From Adiantum capillus-veneris (lineage: Eukaryota > Streptophyta > Polypodiopsida > Polypodiales > Pteridaceae), in contig CM043960.1 in the NCBI GenBank assembly GCA_014529385.2, positions 37,588,781-37,648,780 on the forward strand: 60,000 nucleotides of DNA. The letters are read 5' to 3'. Below are positions 1 to 11,400 of the stretch, piece by piece. Positions within the stretch are counted from its first letter, which is position 1; the number at the start of each line of letters is the position of its first letter. Both the position numbers and the translations under genes were made by a program. The notes beneath the pieces are model-generated. The model saw nothing but the letters and a program-made list of their open reading frames with translations. It searched no databases and was not told the origin of the DNA.

Positions 1-446
1 GTTCTACTAAGAGCCTTGCAATCTGGCTTTGACAAGATAGTGAAATCATTGAAGAAGTATCCAACATCTGTAAGAAACTCGGGAACTTCCGTGCCTTGAT
101 CGGCCGCCTCACCCCGGCTGAATCCCTCTCAACCTTTGGTTCTTTGGCCATATGCACCGGCGTATCGAAAGTTAAAAGAAAAAAAACTAAACAAAAGACC
201 AACCACGAAAAGTTCGCTAGCATCTTTTCTATACGATATCCTAACGAGGTACGTTGTCAGCAACGATGGTGTCAAGGCCACAAACAACGGTTACGAGGTT
301 CATAACGATGGCGTTAAGGCCAATAACGATGGTAGACTCCCTTTATAGGCCTTGCCCCTAGGATCTCGTCTCCATTAGCAGCCGGTCCGGCGGTCCTTGA
401 CCTCCCTTGGGTTTGCCCTTGGCATTACATTACTCCCCCCTTGGAG
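1..446 (-). repeat. LTR-like remnant of an older Ty3 element (G0)
   Basis: There is no convincing gene here. On the minus strand a purine run rich in G (about 431-443) is followed by a TGTAATGCCAAGGGC start, which looks like a polypurine tract joined to a 3' LTR running toward base 1. Short imperfect repeats built on AACGATGG lie at 260-330. A related stretch ending CCCTTGGGTTTGCCCTT occurs at 30330-30390. The G1 element is inserted directly beside this sequence, and the internal part of G0 resumes at 20456. The LTR assignment is inference; its other end lies outside the window. Confidence 0.4.
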
Positions 447-451
447 AAGCA

Positions 452-1248
452 TGTTATGAGTGTGTATAGAGATAGAAGAGAGCAAGAGGAGACGCTCACA
501 ATGTATAAGAACTTGGACTTGATGATAAGCTTAATATTGATTACAAGACTTAATACTTTATTAAGAGAGCTAGATGCATGACTTGGATTACATGACTTGA
601 GTACAAGACAAGGCTTGATTGCAAGGACAAGACTTGAACATAAGAACTAGAAGAGGGATTTCCTCATAGGAGGCTCACAACTGGTGTTGGCAAGACTGAG
701 GGGCTTGTGGCCCAAGACCCCTATTTATACTAGTGCTTGAGGAGGTTACTTGAGGAGGTTAGGACTTTCTAGGTTCTTCTTTAGGAGGTTAGAATCTTCT
801 AGAACCTTCTTGATCCTTCTAGTTCTTCTAGAACCTTCTGGATCCTTCTTCAACTTTCTAGAGCTTTCCAAAAACTTCTAGATTCTTTCGAAATCTTCTC
901 CAAGCTTCTAGAAACTTCTTGATCCTTCTAGTTCTTCTAAACCTTCTAGATCCTTCTTCAACTTTCTAGAGCTTTCTAGAAACTTCTAGATTCTTTCAGA
1001 ATATTCTCCAAGCTTCTAGAAACTTCTTGATCCTTCTAGTTCTTCTAGAACCTTCTAGATCCTTCTTCAAATTTCTAGAGCTTTCCAGAAACTTCTAGAT
1101 TCTTTCAAAATCTTCTCCATGCTTCTAGAAACTTCTAGAATCTCCTTGATACTTTTAGAATCTTTTAGAATCTTCTAGATCCTTCTAGATTTTTTTGGTG
1201 ACACAGGCGATGATGCAGGCAGCAGCTGACTCTCAAGCATCCATGACA
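452..1248 (-). repeat. G1 3' LTR
   Basis: 797-bp LTR matching 19644-20451. A purine-rich GAGGAGGGGGTAA stretch abuts it at 1249-1262 on the minus strand (polypurine tract). Its centre (about 770-1180) is a tandem array of units of about 109 bp made of TTCTAGAA-type modules, giving many nTTCnnGAAnnTTCn arrangements. Confidence 0.9.
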
Positions 1249-1249
1249 T

Positions 1250-1580
1250 TACCCCCTCCTCTAGCGGTGAGTTCCACGAGGAGCAGTGGTGTTCCTTGAC
1301 TTGGGCTTCCATGGATATTGTTGATGGAACTCTTGGACTTTGAGAGCTGCATGCTGAAGATTGTGTGCTGGTTCCCAGGTTCATTCATTAACATCATAGC
1401 CTTTCCAATGCACCAAGTACTATAACCTGCCACGCAAAACTCGAGAATCTAGGACTTTCTCGACCTCATATTCGTCATGTCCTTGAATCTCAACCGGAGG
1501 AGGTGGTTGTAGGGCTCTTCCTGGGATCTTAGATGTGTGACAAGGTTCTAGGACTGAGACATGAAAGACCGGATGGATTT
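1250..1580 (-). pseudogene. G1 chromodomain at the integrase C-terminus (broken)
   Basis: On the minus strand, translation of about 1480-1290 gives the chromodomain signature: EYEVEKVLDSR, then YLVHWKGYDVNEP, then in a shifted frame WEPAHNL and a helix ending QQYPWKP. This module is known to direct chromovirus integration to histone-marked chromatin. It is damaged here: an in-frame TAG lies just before YLVHWKGY, and a small deletion after NEP (near 1378-1384) changes frame. It follows the GPY/F-like region at 1581-1808 and ends near the polypurine tract, so it is the last domain of pol. Confidence 0.75.
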
Positions 1581-2565
1581 TCATGGATGAGGGCAAATGG
1601 AGTCGATTGGTGATTGGATTGACTTGACGGATAATTTTAAACGGGCCAAGCCTTCGATAATCAAGCTATTGACAGGGACGAGATGAACACAGATCACGTC
1701 AGAGGAGCCACACTTTATCCCCTTCTTTGAATTTTGGATGCTGTATGCGAGGAGATCTGCACTTTCCTTATACTTGGATTGAGCTTCTTTGATATGAAGT
1801 AAGCTCATTGTGAATTGCAGATAATTATCGTAAGATGAATAGTAGATGGATTCTTGACTTGATGGTGTCTGTGGATATCCTGTTTGGGATGTTGACCATA
1901 ATTAGTAAAGAATGGAGTGTGATGGGTGGAGGCATGAAAACTGTTATCATAGGAGAATTCTGCTAGCGGTAGGAGCTTGACCCAATTACCCTGGTGATAA
2001 TTGGTAGTACAACGGAGATACTGTTCCAAAATTTGATTTAGTTTCTCTGTTTGTCCACCACTTTGTGGGTGATTGGCTGAGGAGAGGTTGATTTGTACTT
2101 TGAGTAGCTTGAATAAGCTTTTCCAAAAGCTAGAGATGAATTGTGGGCCTCGATCAGAAACTATGTCATCCGGTAATCCGTGATAACGATAGATATGTTG
2201 TAGAAAGAGTTTGGTCGTACCTTCATCGGTGATGTTTTTAGTGGTTGGAATGAAGTGTGCCATTTTTGTAAACCGATCCACGAATACTAAAATGGAGTCA
2301 AGTCCTTGTGACAAGGGTAGCTCTACAATGAAATCCATGAGATGGATGACCATGGTTTGCTTGGAATGGGCAAGGGATGGAGTAACCCATGAGGACGATG
2401 ACGAGGGGCCTTTGATCTATTGCAAGTGTCACAAGTGCCTACATACTCCTTAACAAGCTTCCACATTTGAGGCCACCAAAAGTCACGGGAGAGAAGCTCA
2501 ATTGTTTTATTAACCCCAAAATGCCCTGCTGATGGAAGATCATGCCGTTGTTGAAGTACCTCCAA
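1581..2565 (-). pseudogene. G1 integrase (broken)
   Basis: Two overlapping minus-strand pieces make up the integrase. 2323-2565 encodes the zinc-binding head (HDLPSAGHF, then CDTCNRSKA). 1805-2353 encodes the catalytic core, with MDFIVELP (first Asp), VSDRGPQF (second Asp) and GGQTEKLN (Glu), so the DDE triad is present. A frame change near 2323-2353 separates them and a further break lies near 1805. The C-terminal part (1581-1808) continues toward a GPFKI-type motif. The integrase would join element cDNA to the genome; this copy cannot make an intact one. Confidence 0.85.
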
Positions 2566-2704
2566 GCGTGTTGGTCCTGGCGGAATATAGAGAAGACCCT
2601 TATAGTAAATTAGTCCATCAATTTCTTGAAAGTCCTCATTAACCTCTTGTCCTTGTAGTTGTTGCTAATATTTTGAGCAAGTTGGTCTTTGGTAATTTGC
2701 ATCT

Positions 2705-3014
2705 TCACCTTAGAAAGAAAATATCTTCAGGAGCTTGGCTCATGGTGGCATTTAGCTTAAGCTGCTCAGGTTTCAAAATCACTGACTCTTGTTGATCAAA
2801 TGCTGCGTCGCCTCCTCTAGGTGCAAGGTAGGATCTTCTTGATAAGGCATCTGGCTTACCTTGTTGACGGCCAGGTCTATAAGAGATAAGAAAATCAAAC
2901 CTTGATAGGATACCACTCCACCTGGCTTGGTGACAGACGCGGGATGCCATGAAGTATTCCAAATTCTTGTGATCTGTATAGACAGTGATCTTATGAGGAG
3001 CTCCTTCAAGTAGG
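2705..3014 (-). pseudogene. G1 RNase H, distal part
   Basis: Translation gives [19 protein letters not shown], a basic linker, then [16 protein letters not shown], the usual end of a Ty3 RNase H before the integrase. The reading frame begins at base 3014, exactly at the target-site duplication of G2; its other half lies at 16857 onward. ORF calls extending right of 3014 run into the G2 LTR and are not biological. Confidence 0.85.
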
Positions 3015-3607
3015 TGTGTGCTCCTTGTTGCACTGTCGAAGCAAGGGACTTGCCGATACAGCGTGTGCGAGCCACAAATGGCTCCAAGCACACAACAAGC
3101 CTAAACTAGCAAGCTCAAGAGAGCAAAGGGTGTGTCACTCACCGCTCTACGCTCGCCTTCGTGGTGGATTCCTCGCCGCGATGAAGAAGAAGCTGCAGTC
3201 GTGCCGCGCTCAATCGCTTCGCCGCCGTCGTGCCTTCGTAATGCTCGATCGCACACACACTCCCCCTCTCTCTCTCTCTCTCTCACACACATACACACAC
3301 ACACAAGGAGGTGAAGAAGAAGAAGATGGAGATGGAGATGGAGCAAGAGCACTCTTCTATTGCACAAATGAGAAAATGAGTGAATTTTAGGTTTAGTTGG
3401 CTTTTATATGAGCTCACCCCATTCACACTTGGGCGCCCATGCTTAGCCAACTAATCCCTTGAATGTCCTAGTTAGAGTGCGCCTCTCATTGGCGATCACT
3501 CTTACCCTTTTCCTATTGGTCCGACAAGCCCGGTACCTGACTCTACCAAATACATAATACACGTCCGTTGTAGGTGATGGGGTGTCCGTGCGCCGTGAGG
3601 GTTAACA
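3015..3607 (-). repeat. G2 3' LTR
   Basis: Matches 16267-16851 almost throughout. It contains a (CT)n(CA)n tract at about 3265-3303 that varies between copies. ORF calls inside it (for example 3016-3390) are LTR sequence read by chance. Confidence 0.93.
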
Positions 3608-3621
3608 TGCCCCCTTCCTGA
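3608..3621 (-). other. G2 polypurine tract
   Basis: On the minus strand AGGAAGGGGGCA lies immediately before the 3' LTR, the expected plus-strand DNA primer. The same tract with one more G precedes the G4 LTR at 40499-40510. Confidence 0.85.
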
Positions 3622-4979
3622 TGTAGATTCCGTCCTCGGAAGCTATTGAGTTGAAGCTCGTTCGTCGAGGTGGAAGAGCATTTGAGATGAATGTCCTTAG
3701 CCTTCTTCAGTCACTGCAAAATCAAACAACATTGGCACAATAATTGCATTCTCATAAGTGATTCAAAAGCATATGCAGTTTTAAGTAGACAAATTGATTG
3801 GTAAAAGAATTTCAAACAATTTGTCAGCAATGAACATTAAATTGCAATGTAATCAAATGCATAAACAGATGTAAAGGTAAAAAATTAAACAAGTCTGGGG
3901 TCGCTAATTTGACGGTCGAAAGGCACTAGAGATCGAATATTAATACCATGGGTAAGCTTCTTAATTTTTTGTGGTCAATTAAGTTGTTTAATCGCGAGAG
4001 CCAAGTATTCATGTTCGAGGGCTGACTAGAGGCTATATCTAGAAGACCTTGTAGTTAAGCTACCATAAAAGGAATTTCTCATGAAATCATTGCCTGACTG
4101 ATTACTTTTTCTTTGACCCCCCAAAGTCTTTTCACAGTGATTCAATTTGATGTGTGTGCTTATTTTGTATGCCTTGGGTTTTTTGCTTTTCAAGGAAAAG
4201 CGCCCACACTGGGAACCTCTAGGGCTCTAGTACCATAGGCAATACATGTGAGTGAAGTACCAAATCAAGTTGAGATTTCTCTTATAGCTTAAGATTTTAC
4301 AGTGTGGCACTTTGATTTTTTGTTTGTTCATTTTCAGCATTTTAATTTTGTAACTTTGGGGGGTCATATAACACCTATACACATCCTCAGGCTCATCACA
4401 CTAGTAAACTCCCTTTATAATACTTAAGCGAAAGGTCAATAGGGTCAAGCCCACTAGAAAGCCCTAGTACATTTCACACAATGCTGCCTAAATCGGATTA
4501 AGAACCTAAGTAACCATTGATTATTAGGAAGGCATTCCCCATGGTATTAAGAGAAGATTTCTAACACCTAACTTGGTCAAACTAGCTTAGTCGGACTGCT
4601 TGATTTTTAAACCTAGACAAGTGATTATGACAAAAAATTACATTGAATTAAATGTTTGATACTAAGCAAATGCAGTGAATATTAGGCTACCAATCACAAT
4701 TAAAGTAGACAATCATAGATGCAAAAAAGATAAGGGGCAATGCTAATGGACAAGAAACACCTGTTTATGTCGATGGTCGCGCTTGATTTGAAGAGTGAGT
4801 CGAGATAAAGATTCCATGAAGGTCCAAATCCTATCAATAGCAACACGCTCCTGTACACACTAGTAAACAAAAGGAATACCTCCAGGAGGCACATTAGTGG
4901 GAAAAGGTACCAACACTTATTGAACACAACAAAAAACATAAGGAACCTTAACCTAATTATTTGCACTCCCCCTAGAGAG
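3622..4979 (-). other. G2 3' non-coding region
   Basis: About 1.36 kb without a supported ORF. It is conserved, in reverse orientation, in G4 (39364-40498), so it is an element-specific region and not debris. It contains a perfect 14-bp inverted repeat at 4114-4127 and 4353-4366. Nothing else is recognisable. Confidence 0.7.
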
Positions 4980-5402
4980 TCAAGGGAATAGGATATTGTA
5001 GAGGTTGGGGGGAAACCCTAAGGCTAAACCCCTATCCTCGTCGTCGAGATAAACAAAGTCATCATCCATGAGACCATATGTGCCATCCGTGTAGTCTTGT
5101 AAATTTTCTTCTTCATCATAGGTGCCCATGTTTACTAAGAAGGTCACTAGACGCCTATAGTCATCTTGGTCAAAAGGGTAGGCTCGTGCAATGGGAGAAA
5201 TGCTCTCTACTAAGTATGGATCAGACGTTGTCAAGAGACGTATCAGCCATTCTAACTCCTCAAAATTCCTCTCACATGCTAGCGTACCTATCAAATCCCA
5301 TTCACATGCAAGCACTGGAAAGACCATGTGAAATATTTGTGAAAAGTAACGAGGGTACCTCTCACCCAAGGCAAGAGTGGATGACTCTAGCGTACTAGCC
5401 AT
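4980..5402 (-). CDS. G2 accessory ORF 3' of pol, unknown function
   Basis: 140 residues from the ATG at 5402 (an in-frame ATG at 5438 would add 12). I recognise no family. The protein is acidic, especially the last 50 residues (runs such as TYDEEENLQDYTDG and LMDDDFVYLDDEDRG); the middle is helical-looking with LACERNFEELEWLIRLL. A splice-acceptor-like TTTGCGTGTACAG ends two bases before this ATG on the minus strand, so the shorter start is preferred and a spliced subgenomic mRNA is plausible, as for env-like ORFs in Athila. I see no signal peptide or membrane segment, so it is not an obvious envelope. It stays open despite stops elsewhere in the element. Not known to be expressed. Confidence 0.5.
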   Translation of the reverse strand: MASTLESSTLALGERYPRYFSQIFHMVFPVLACEWDLIGTLACERNFEELEWLIRLLTTSDPYLVESISPIARAYPFDQDDYRRLVTFLVNMGTYDEEENLQDYTDGTYGLMDDDFVYLDDEDRGLALGFPPNLYNILFP

Positions 5403-5648
5403 ATCTGTACACGCAAATAGATGATGGTTAGAGTGCAAATATTACAAGGGTCGTGTTCTTGTGCATAATTTGTTTTTATGATTTGTGTTATGGCTCTTTC
5501 TCTTTTACTTTTTTATCTTGTTTTTGTGAGTATAAGGCTTTATATATACATTCCCTAAGATTGGAGATTAAGAGGTCTCGGAGAAAGGTTGAGAGGGAAG
5601 CAAGTGAATAATGGATGTCCACAAACACTCCCCCCTTCCTTGGGTAGA
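5403..5648 (-). other. Spacer between G2 pol and 3' ORF
   Basis: On the minus strand this runs from the end of pol into a pyrimidine-rich stretch ending in the CAG acceptor-like site at 5405-5407. The short ORF call at 5488-5688 overlaps the pol end and looks like chance. Confidence 0.4.
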
Positions 5649-8441
5649 TCATATCGTTTGAAATGATGTCGTCACCCTTTGAAACCAATTGTTCCAGTTG
5701 GTAATAGGTGAGGATTTTTGCCAGTAGTTTTCTATTACCCTAGGTGCCTCGTCAAGTTGCAAGGGTGGTAAGGTACTCTCCCAGGATCGAACTTGAAGTG
5801 GTTCATCAGGTGATTCTTGAACACTGGGAGGTGTGGATTCTTTTGTAGCTTCATGGAGGTCCACTACTATAGATGGAGGCTGTGTAGAAGCTTTTACCTC
5901 TATGGATGTATTACATGAGGAGCTAGAAGCTTCATGGAACTCCCCCCTTCCTGAGCTAGGTGGAATAAATTGGTTTTGCCCTGGAGCCCAAACTAGCTCT
6001 GGACTAGGTGTGTAGCATTTTGTGATCTTTCCCTTCCCACGGTTTGCCATTGGCTTTAGCGTTACACTGTTTGACTCATATGGGTTTGTTGTCGATAGGG
6101 AAGGACACATTTTACGTTTAGGTACCCAAATTTGCTCATTTCCATCATAGTAGCCTTGGGCTTCTAATAGTTGTTTTGGAATCCATCGTGATTTGGTCTT
6201 GGCTCTCCTACAGCGCGCTCTTGGTTTTCCTGGGGAATTTTTTCTTGGAATGGATGGGAGGGTTGAGGTAGTTGGAAGTAAGGCCTTGGGGACCCATTGA
6301 TATGTACTCTTAGGTCGTGCAGGTTGAGTACTTGCAATATTACTGCTTGCTGCAACTACAAGTGTTGAAGTGCTAGGTTCATGGGTAGCCGGCAAAGACG
6401 AGTTAACCACCTTGGCTTGTGAATGTTGGCTATCCTTCAACTTTGCTAGAGTTTTCAACGTAGGTAACTTTGCTTGAATGATAGGGGTAAGAGTCGGTGG
6501 TCGCGTCGTGACACTACCAGTATCCCAATCAATAGTGCATTTGGTTGCCAACATCCACGTGTGTCCCAGGTTTACGTTGCCTTCCATAGCTCCCGCGGGC
6601 ATGACTAGAAACCTCTGCACTATGCTTCCATTGTCATAGACAATAGGGGTATGAAGGACTCCAAGAATAGCAGTTTTCTTTTTATTAATGCCCTTGACTT
6701 GCATCGTACTCGGGGATAGGGTCGGTTTCCCTAATTGACACCAAACTCCATAGGATAACAAATTGTGTTTAGCTCCCGTATCTAATAAGGCATTGTATAG
6801 TACTTTCCCATAGGGGCTATTTAGCTCAATTGGGTATCGTAGGGGTGGCTCAGATTCTAATGAGTCGTCATCTGTGTCCTCGAAAAATGCTTGCGTGATT
6901 CCCAGATTAGCCTCTCGTTGGCGTCTAAGACGTTGTTGTCGTTCTCGAGCCTCAACTCTTGCTTGGATTTTTTTAAGCTCTGCTTGTTCCTTGGTAGCCT
7001 TCTTTTGATGGATGGCTTGCAACTCTTCCTGGCTTAGAGGATCATAATATCTTTTGAATTTACTCCCATTAAGGAATCCAATGGTTTCAACTCCATCTAG
7101 AGTCTCCACACGAATGGTACCTTGCGGGGTAATTTCACACACTCGATATGGTCCCTTACCAGCGTATTTCAATTTCTTCTTTTCATTACGTACCCCGTAC
7201 ATAAGAACTTTATCACCAACCTCGATGTCTTTATCCTTTAAATGGCTATCGAACCACTTCTTTCTCCTATCCTTCTCCACTAGAGCATTTCGCATAGCTA
7301 ATTGCCTCTCTTCATCTAGCCTTTCCAGGATATATAATCGCTCCACCAAGGGGTTACCATCCCAACCTTCTTGAGAAGCTACTCGAAGACTAGGAATGAC
7401 AAACTCCCATGGCATAACTGCTTCTTGGCCATACACCATCTTAAACGGTGTGCAATTAATAGCAACTTTATACGCAGTACGATAAGCCCATAAAGCTGAT
7501 GTAAGCTTTAGGTCCCAATCAGTGCGATGAGCCTCGACTGTCTTTGTCAAAATGGAGATGAGAGTTTTGTTGGTACTCTCAGCTTGGCCATTTGCTTGGG
7601 GATAATAGGGTGTAGACTTGTGGTGAGATATCATGAAGTTTGATGTGAGTTCTTTTATTACTTCATTTATAAAATGAGTTCCATTGTCACTCACAAGTTC
7701 AAAGGGGCATCCAAAACGTGTGATAATGTTCTCAAAGAGGAACTTAGCTGTTGTTTTTGCATCCGCCTTCCGTGTTGCTTTTGCTTCAGCCCATTTGGTT
7801 ACATAGTCGGTAGCCACAATGATATATCGTGATTGCGTGTTACGTGCAGCCTGACTAATCGGTCCTACAAAGGCTAAGCCCCACTTTTCAAATGGTTGGG
7901 TTACCTTGATGGGATGTAGAGGCATCCTATCACTTCTTTGTGGCTTCTTGAAGCGTTGGCATTCATCACATCCCTTTGCAAAAAGTGATGCATCCTTAAA
8001 CAGAGTGGGCCACCAATAGCCTGACTGTAAGATCTTTCGGGCAGTCAAGTTTCCTGAAAAGTGACCACCAGCTACGCCCATGTGTGCCTCTCGTAGAATA
8101 TATAAATACTCACCCTCGCGGGCACAGCGTCTAAGAACATCATCTTTTCCTCTCTTATAGAGAGTTCCAGCCAGTAAGCAATAGGGTTCGCATTCCTTGA
8201 TTAATTTTCGAGCTATATCTTTTCGCAGCTCTTTGGGTGGAAAACCATTAACTAAGAAGCTAACAATCTTTTCACTCCATTCAGGCATTGTCTCAACAAT
8301 GAACAAAGGAGTATCAGGCAATTCATCATCAACCCCCGTAGGAGCTTCGCCATTAGGGATACGAGATAAATGATCCGCCATGACATGTTTTCTCCCAGGC
8401 CTCACAACAACGGTGAAGTAAAACTCAAGAAGAATTAACAA
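5649..8441 (-). pseudogene. G2 pol, distal part: integrase plus C-terminal extension with second retropepsin-like domain
   Basis: 930 open residues, the distal half of pol. Residues 12-28 end RNase H (RPGRKHVMADHLSR). Residues 120-161 are the integrase zinc head (H120, H127, C158, C161). The core has SDNG (D252) and GQAESTNK (E288), but the expected first catalytic Asp is Ala (GLAFVGPIS, A190). Residues 425-465 resemble the GPY module. After a charged coiled stretch (475-515) comes a domain found normally before RT: ALLDTGAKHNLLS (D554) with a later NLGHTWM...IDW, the layout of a retropepsin. The last 230 residues are Ser/Thr/Pro-rich with four WVPK-like repeats. It joins the upstream half only through a frameshift near 8543-8552 and a TGA near 8461. 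Confidence 0.88.
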
Positions 8442-8476
8442 CCATCGTGTAATTCAACCTGTGGAACACGGCTTGT

Positions 8477-11400
8477 TTACCAAATATAGCAATGCTTGAT
8501 GATCAACATAAAACACAAACTTGGTAGCAAGAAGGTAATAGCGAAATTCTTTACTGCGTAAATCATAGCTAGACCTTCGCGCTCTGTAGTAGTGTAGTTC
8601 ATCTTGACATCATTTAATTGGCGACTTGCAAAGCTAATAGGGTAGTCCAATTTATGTTCTCCTGGTTGAGTTAGAACACACCCAATAGCAAAATTTGATG
8701 CATCAATATGCACATGAAAAGGTACATTCCAATCAGGTGTTCGCACGATTGGAGCACTTGTTAGGGCCTTCTTTAATAACTCATAAGATTGATGACATTC
8801 TTCCGTCCAGTGAAACTCGATAAGAAGCTTGTACAATGGACGTGCTATCTCGGCAAAGTTTAAAATAAACCTTCGATAATAACCAACATGGCCCATAAAT
8901 CTTTGAACTCCTTTATAGTTCGTAGGTGGTGGCAAATCGGCAATGGCTTTAATCTTACTCTCATCTGTGGATATCCCGTTCTTGGACACTATATGCCCTA
9001 GAATGACTCCATGCTTAACCCAAATTTGGCATTTGAAAGGGTTCAATGAGATGCGATAAAATCTGCACCTTTCAAATATTTTTCGTAGATATAACAAATG
9101 CTTCTCCCAAGAAGAATAAACACAAAGGTCGTCTAGGAAAGCTTCACAAAACTCCCTTAGAAATTCTTTAAACGCAGTGTTTATTAATCGTTGGAATGTA
9201 GCAGGGGCATTCGTTAAGCCAAAAGCCATAACACGAAATGAAAACACTCCAAACTCTGTGATAAAAGCAGTTTTAGCTTGGTCCTCTAATGCAATTGTGA
9301 TTTGATTGTAACCAGAGTACCCATCTAAAAAGCTATAAGCTTCCTTGCCCGCAACTCTTTCGAGCACATGTTCTGAATATGGCAAGGGATAATGATCTCT
9401 CCTAGTAGCTGCATTAACTTTCTTGAGGTCCACGCACACTCTTAGTTTCCCATTCTTTTTTGGCACAATGACTATTGGAGAAACCCATTCTGAGTGCTCA
9501 ATAGGGTATATGAATCCACATCGGATAAGTTTTTCAATCTCCTCTTGTACAATTTTGGCGTACTTAGGATTCATTGGATAGGGTCGCTGTTGGACGGGTT
9601 TAGCAGTGTTGATCATGGGAATTGTATGTTGCACCACAGAAGGTGGAACACCCTTCATGTCATGATATGTCCAAGCAAAGATATCCTTGTATTCCTTGAG
9701 GAGCTCCTTAATTACAGCCTCTTCAGTTTCGGTAAGGTCTTGAGCAATAAAGACCGATTTAGACTCCTCACCTGGTTCCGCTAATTCTATCTCTTTAACT
9801 ACCGCTGGACCATCATAGGCTCCACTGCTTCCATTGGCAGGTATTCGTTGGGCTTTGGCATACACAACCTTTCGCTCCCCCGTGGTATAAGATTTAAAAT
9901 GTTCAGGAGCCGTATGTAAGTCAGCAGGCTCTTGTCCTGACGGAGACTTTTCTTTTAGTTCTGCCTCCTTTTGTTGTTGTGCTAACTCTCGGTTTTGACG
10001 TCTTCTTATAGTTCGACTCAATTTCGGCTCTGTAACCTCCAATTGAGCGAGGTCAATGGGTCGCCGGCTGCACCACATGACACTCTGGAGATGTTCACCC
10101 CAATTGTCTACTAGCTTTCGATGAGCATCACATGTCCCTAGATAGCTAAGCCATTTTGCAGTAGATCTTTCCTTGTTTATCCTAGCTCTCACATTTTCTC
10201 GATATCGTCGTCTCTTATATGACCTTTGTTTCTTGTTAAGGTTTTGATTTTGGTAAATGTTTGAGCTCGACTCGCTTGATAGGTCTTCGCTTGTATCTTC
10301 TTCACTCTCATATAAATTACCATAGATGGTCGTACTAGGCCTTGAGTGTTCAATTTCTATACTTGGCTCACTCGATGTTTCCTCAGGTTCTGAATCCATT
10401 TCTCCCTGAGATTCCGTTTCTGATGTGTATTGGCCTGAAGCCTTTGAGGAATCATCGGTTTCACTCTCAGGTAGGTGTGCCTCTTTCTTATCATCGGATG
10501 TTACATGCGCTACACCTAACATGTTTACTGGTGCAATGTGTGGTATCTCTTCCCCATTTGGTGTTACCCATGTTGTTCCTCTAGCTCCCCATGTATCTAT
10601 AGTTGCCGCTAGGTGCACCCAATCGACATTGTCTGACTCAGCCATTCCGGGTAGGATATCCATATAAGGAGAGTTCTCCCCAATATCCGTGTCTTCATTA
10701 CACGTGTAACAATACTGTAACGGAGCTGAGTGAATTGTTGTGTCTGATTGATTATCAATGATGAATTTATTTCCTACAGGATGCGTTCGACCACTTAAAA
10801 GATCAACTCGAATGATAGAGTCTTGGAACTGTAAGTAGACGTGGTTTTTGGACCAGTCATGCACCATTTTTGCTTCCCTCATGAATGGACGCCCTAAGAT
10901 CATCTCAAATGACATAGGATGCTTGGAAAAATCCATAACAATGAAAGTTTGCCTTACCTTGTGTCCCAAGACCTTGATTCTGAGATCCTTTAGCATTCCA
11001 ATAGGCGTAACAATAGATCCATTAGCCATTTTTACCACTACGCTTGTGGCTTCAAGGTGAGGTCGCCCCATAGACTCCCAACAACTCTTTGTCACCATGC
11101 TGACTCCCGCACCATCGTCAAGGACCCCCTTTATAGTTAATCCTTTAGTAGTGATTGGTAGAGTAGCATTAGATTCATCACCTTCAAAGTATTGCCCCAA
11201 CTTGTTAACGGGTACTTCAATTACAGATTCATGTCCCGCTAGGTCAGATGGTGGTGCTAAATGTTCCTCATCATTCATTACCGAGTCAGGTTTGTTCATA
11301 TGTGCAAACTGTGGTAATCCGGCCTGTAATTCTCCATTGAGGAAGGCTCGAAGAGCTGAGACTAGCTCGGGGTCTTTATATACTTTGGACATGATGGTGG

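Noticed and set aside
96-348. Two short overlapping plus-strand ORFs
   Set aside because: Low-complexity AACGATGG-type repeats in LTR-like sequence; no domain and no start context.
770-1180. Regularly spaced repeats resembling a CRISPR array
   Set aside because: No constant repeat with unique spacers; the whole 109-bp unit repeats and it is part of an LTR in a plant genome.
3016-3390. 124-residue plus-strand ORF
   Set aside because: Lies wholly in the G2 LTR and its microsatellite, and is repeated at 16217-16558 in the other LTR.
5078-5398. 106-residue plus-strand ORF opposite the G2 3' ORF
   Set aside because: No recognised features; the minus-strand ORF has element context and an acceptor-like site.
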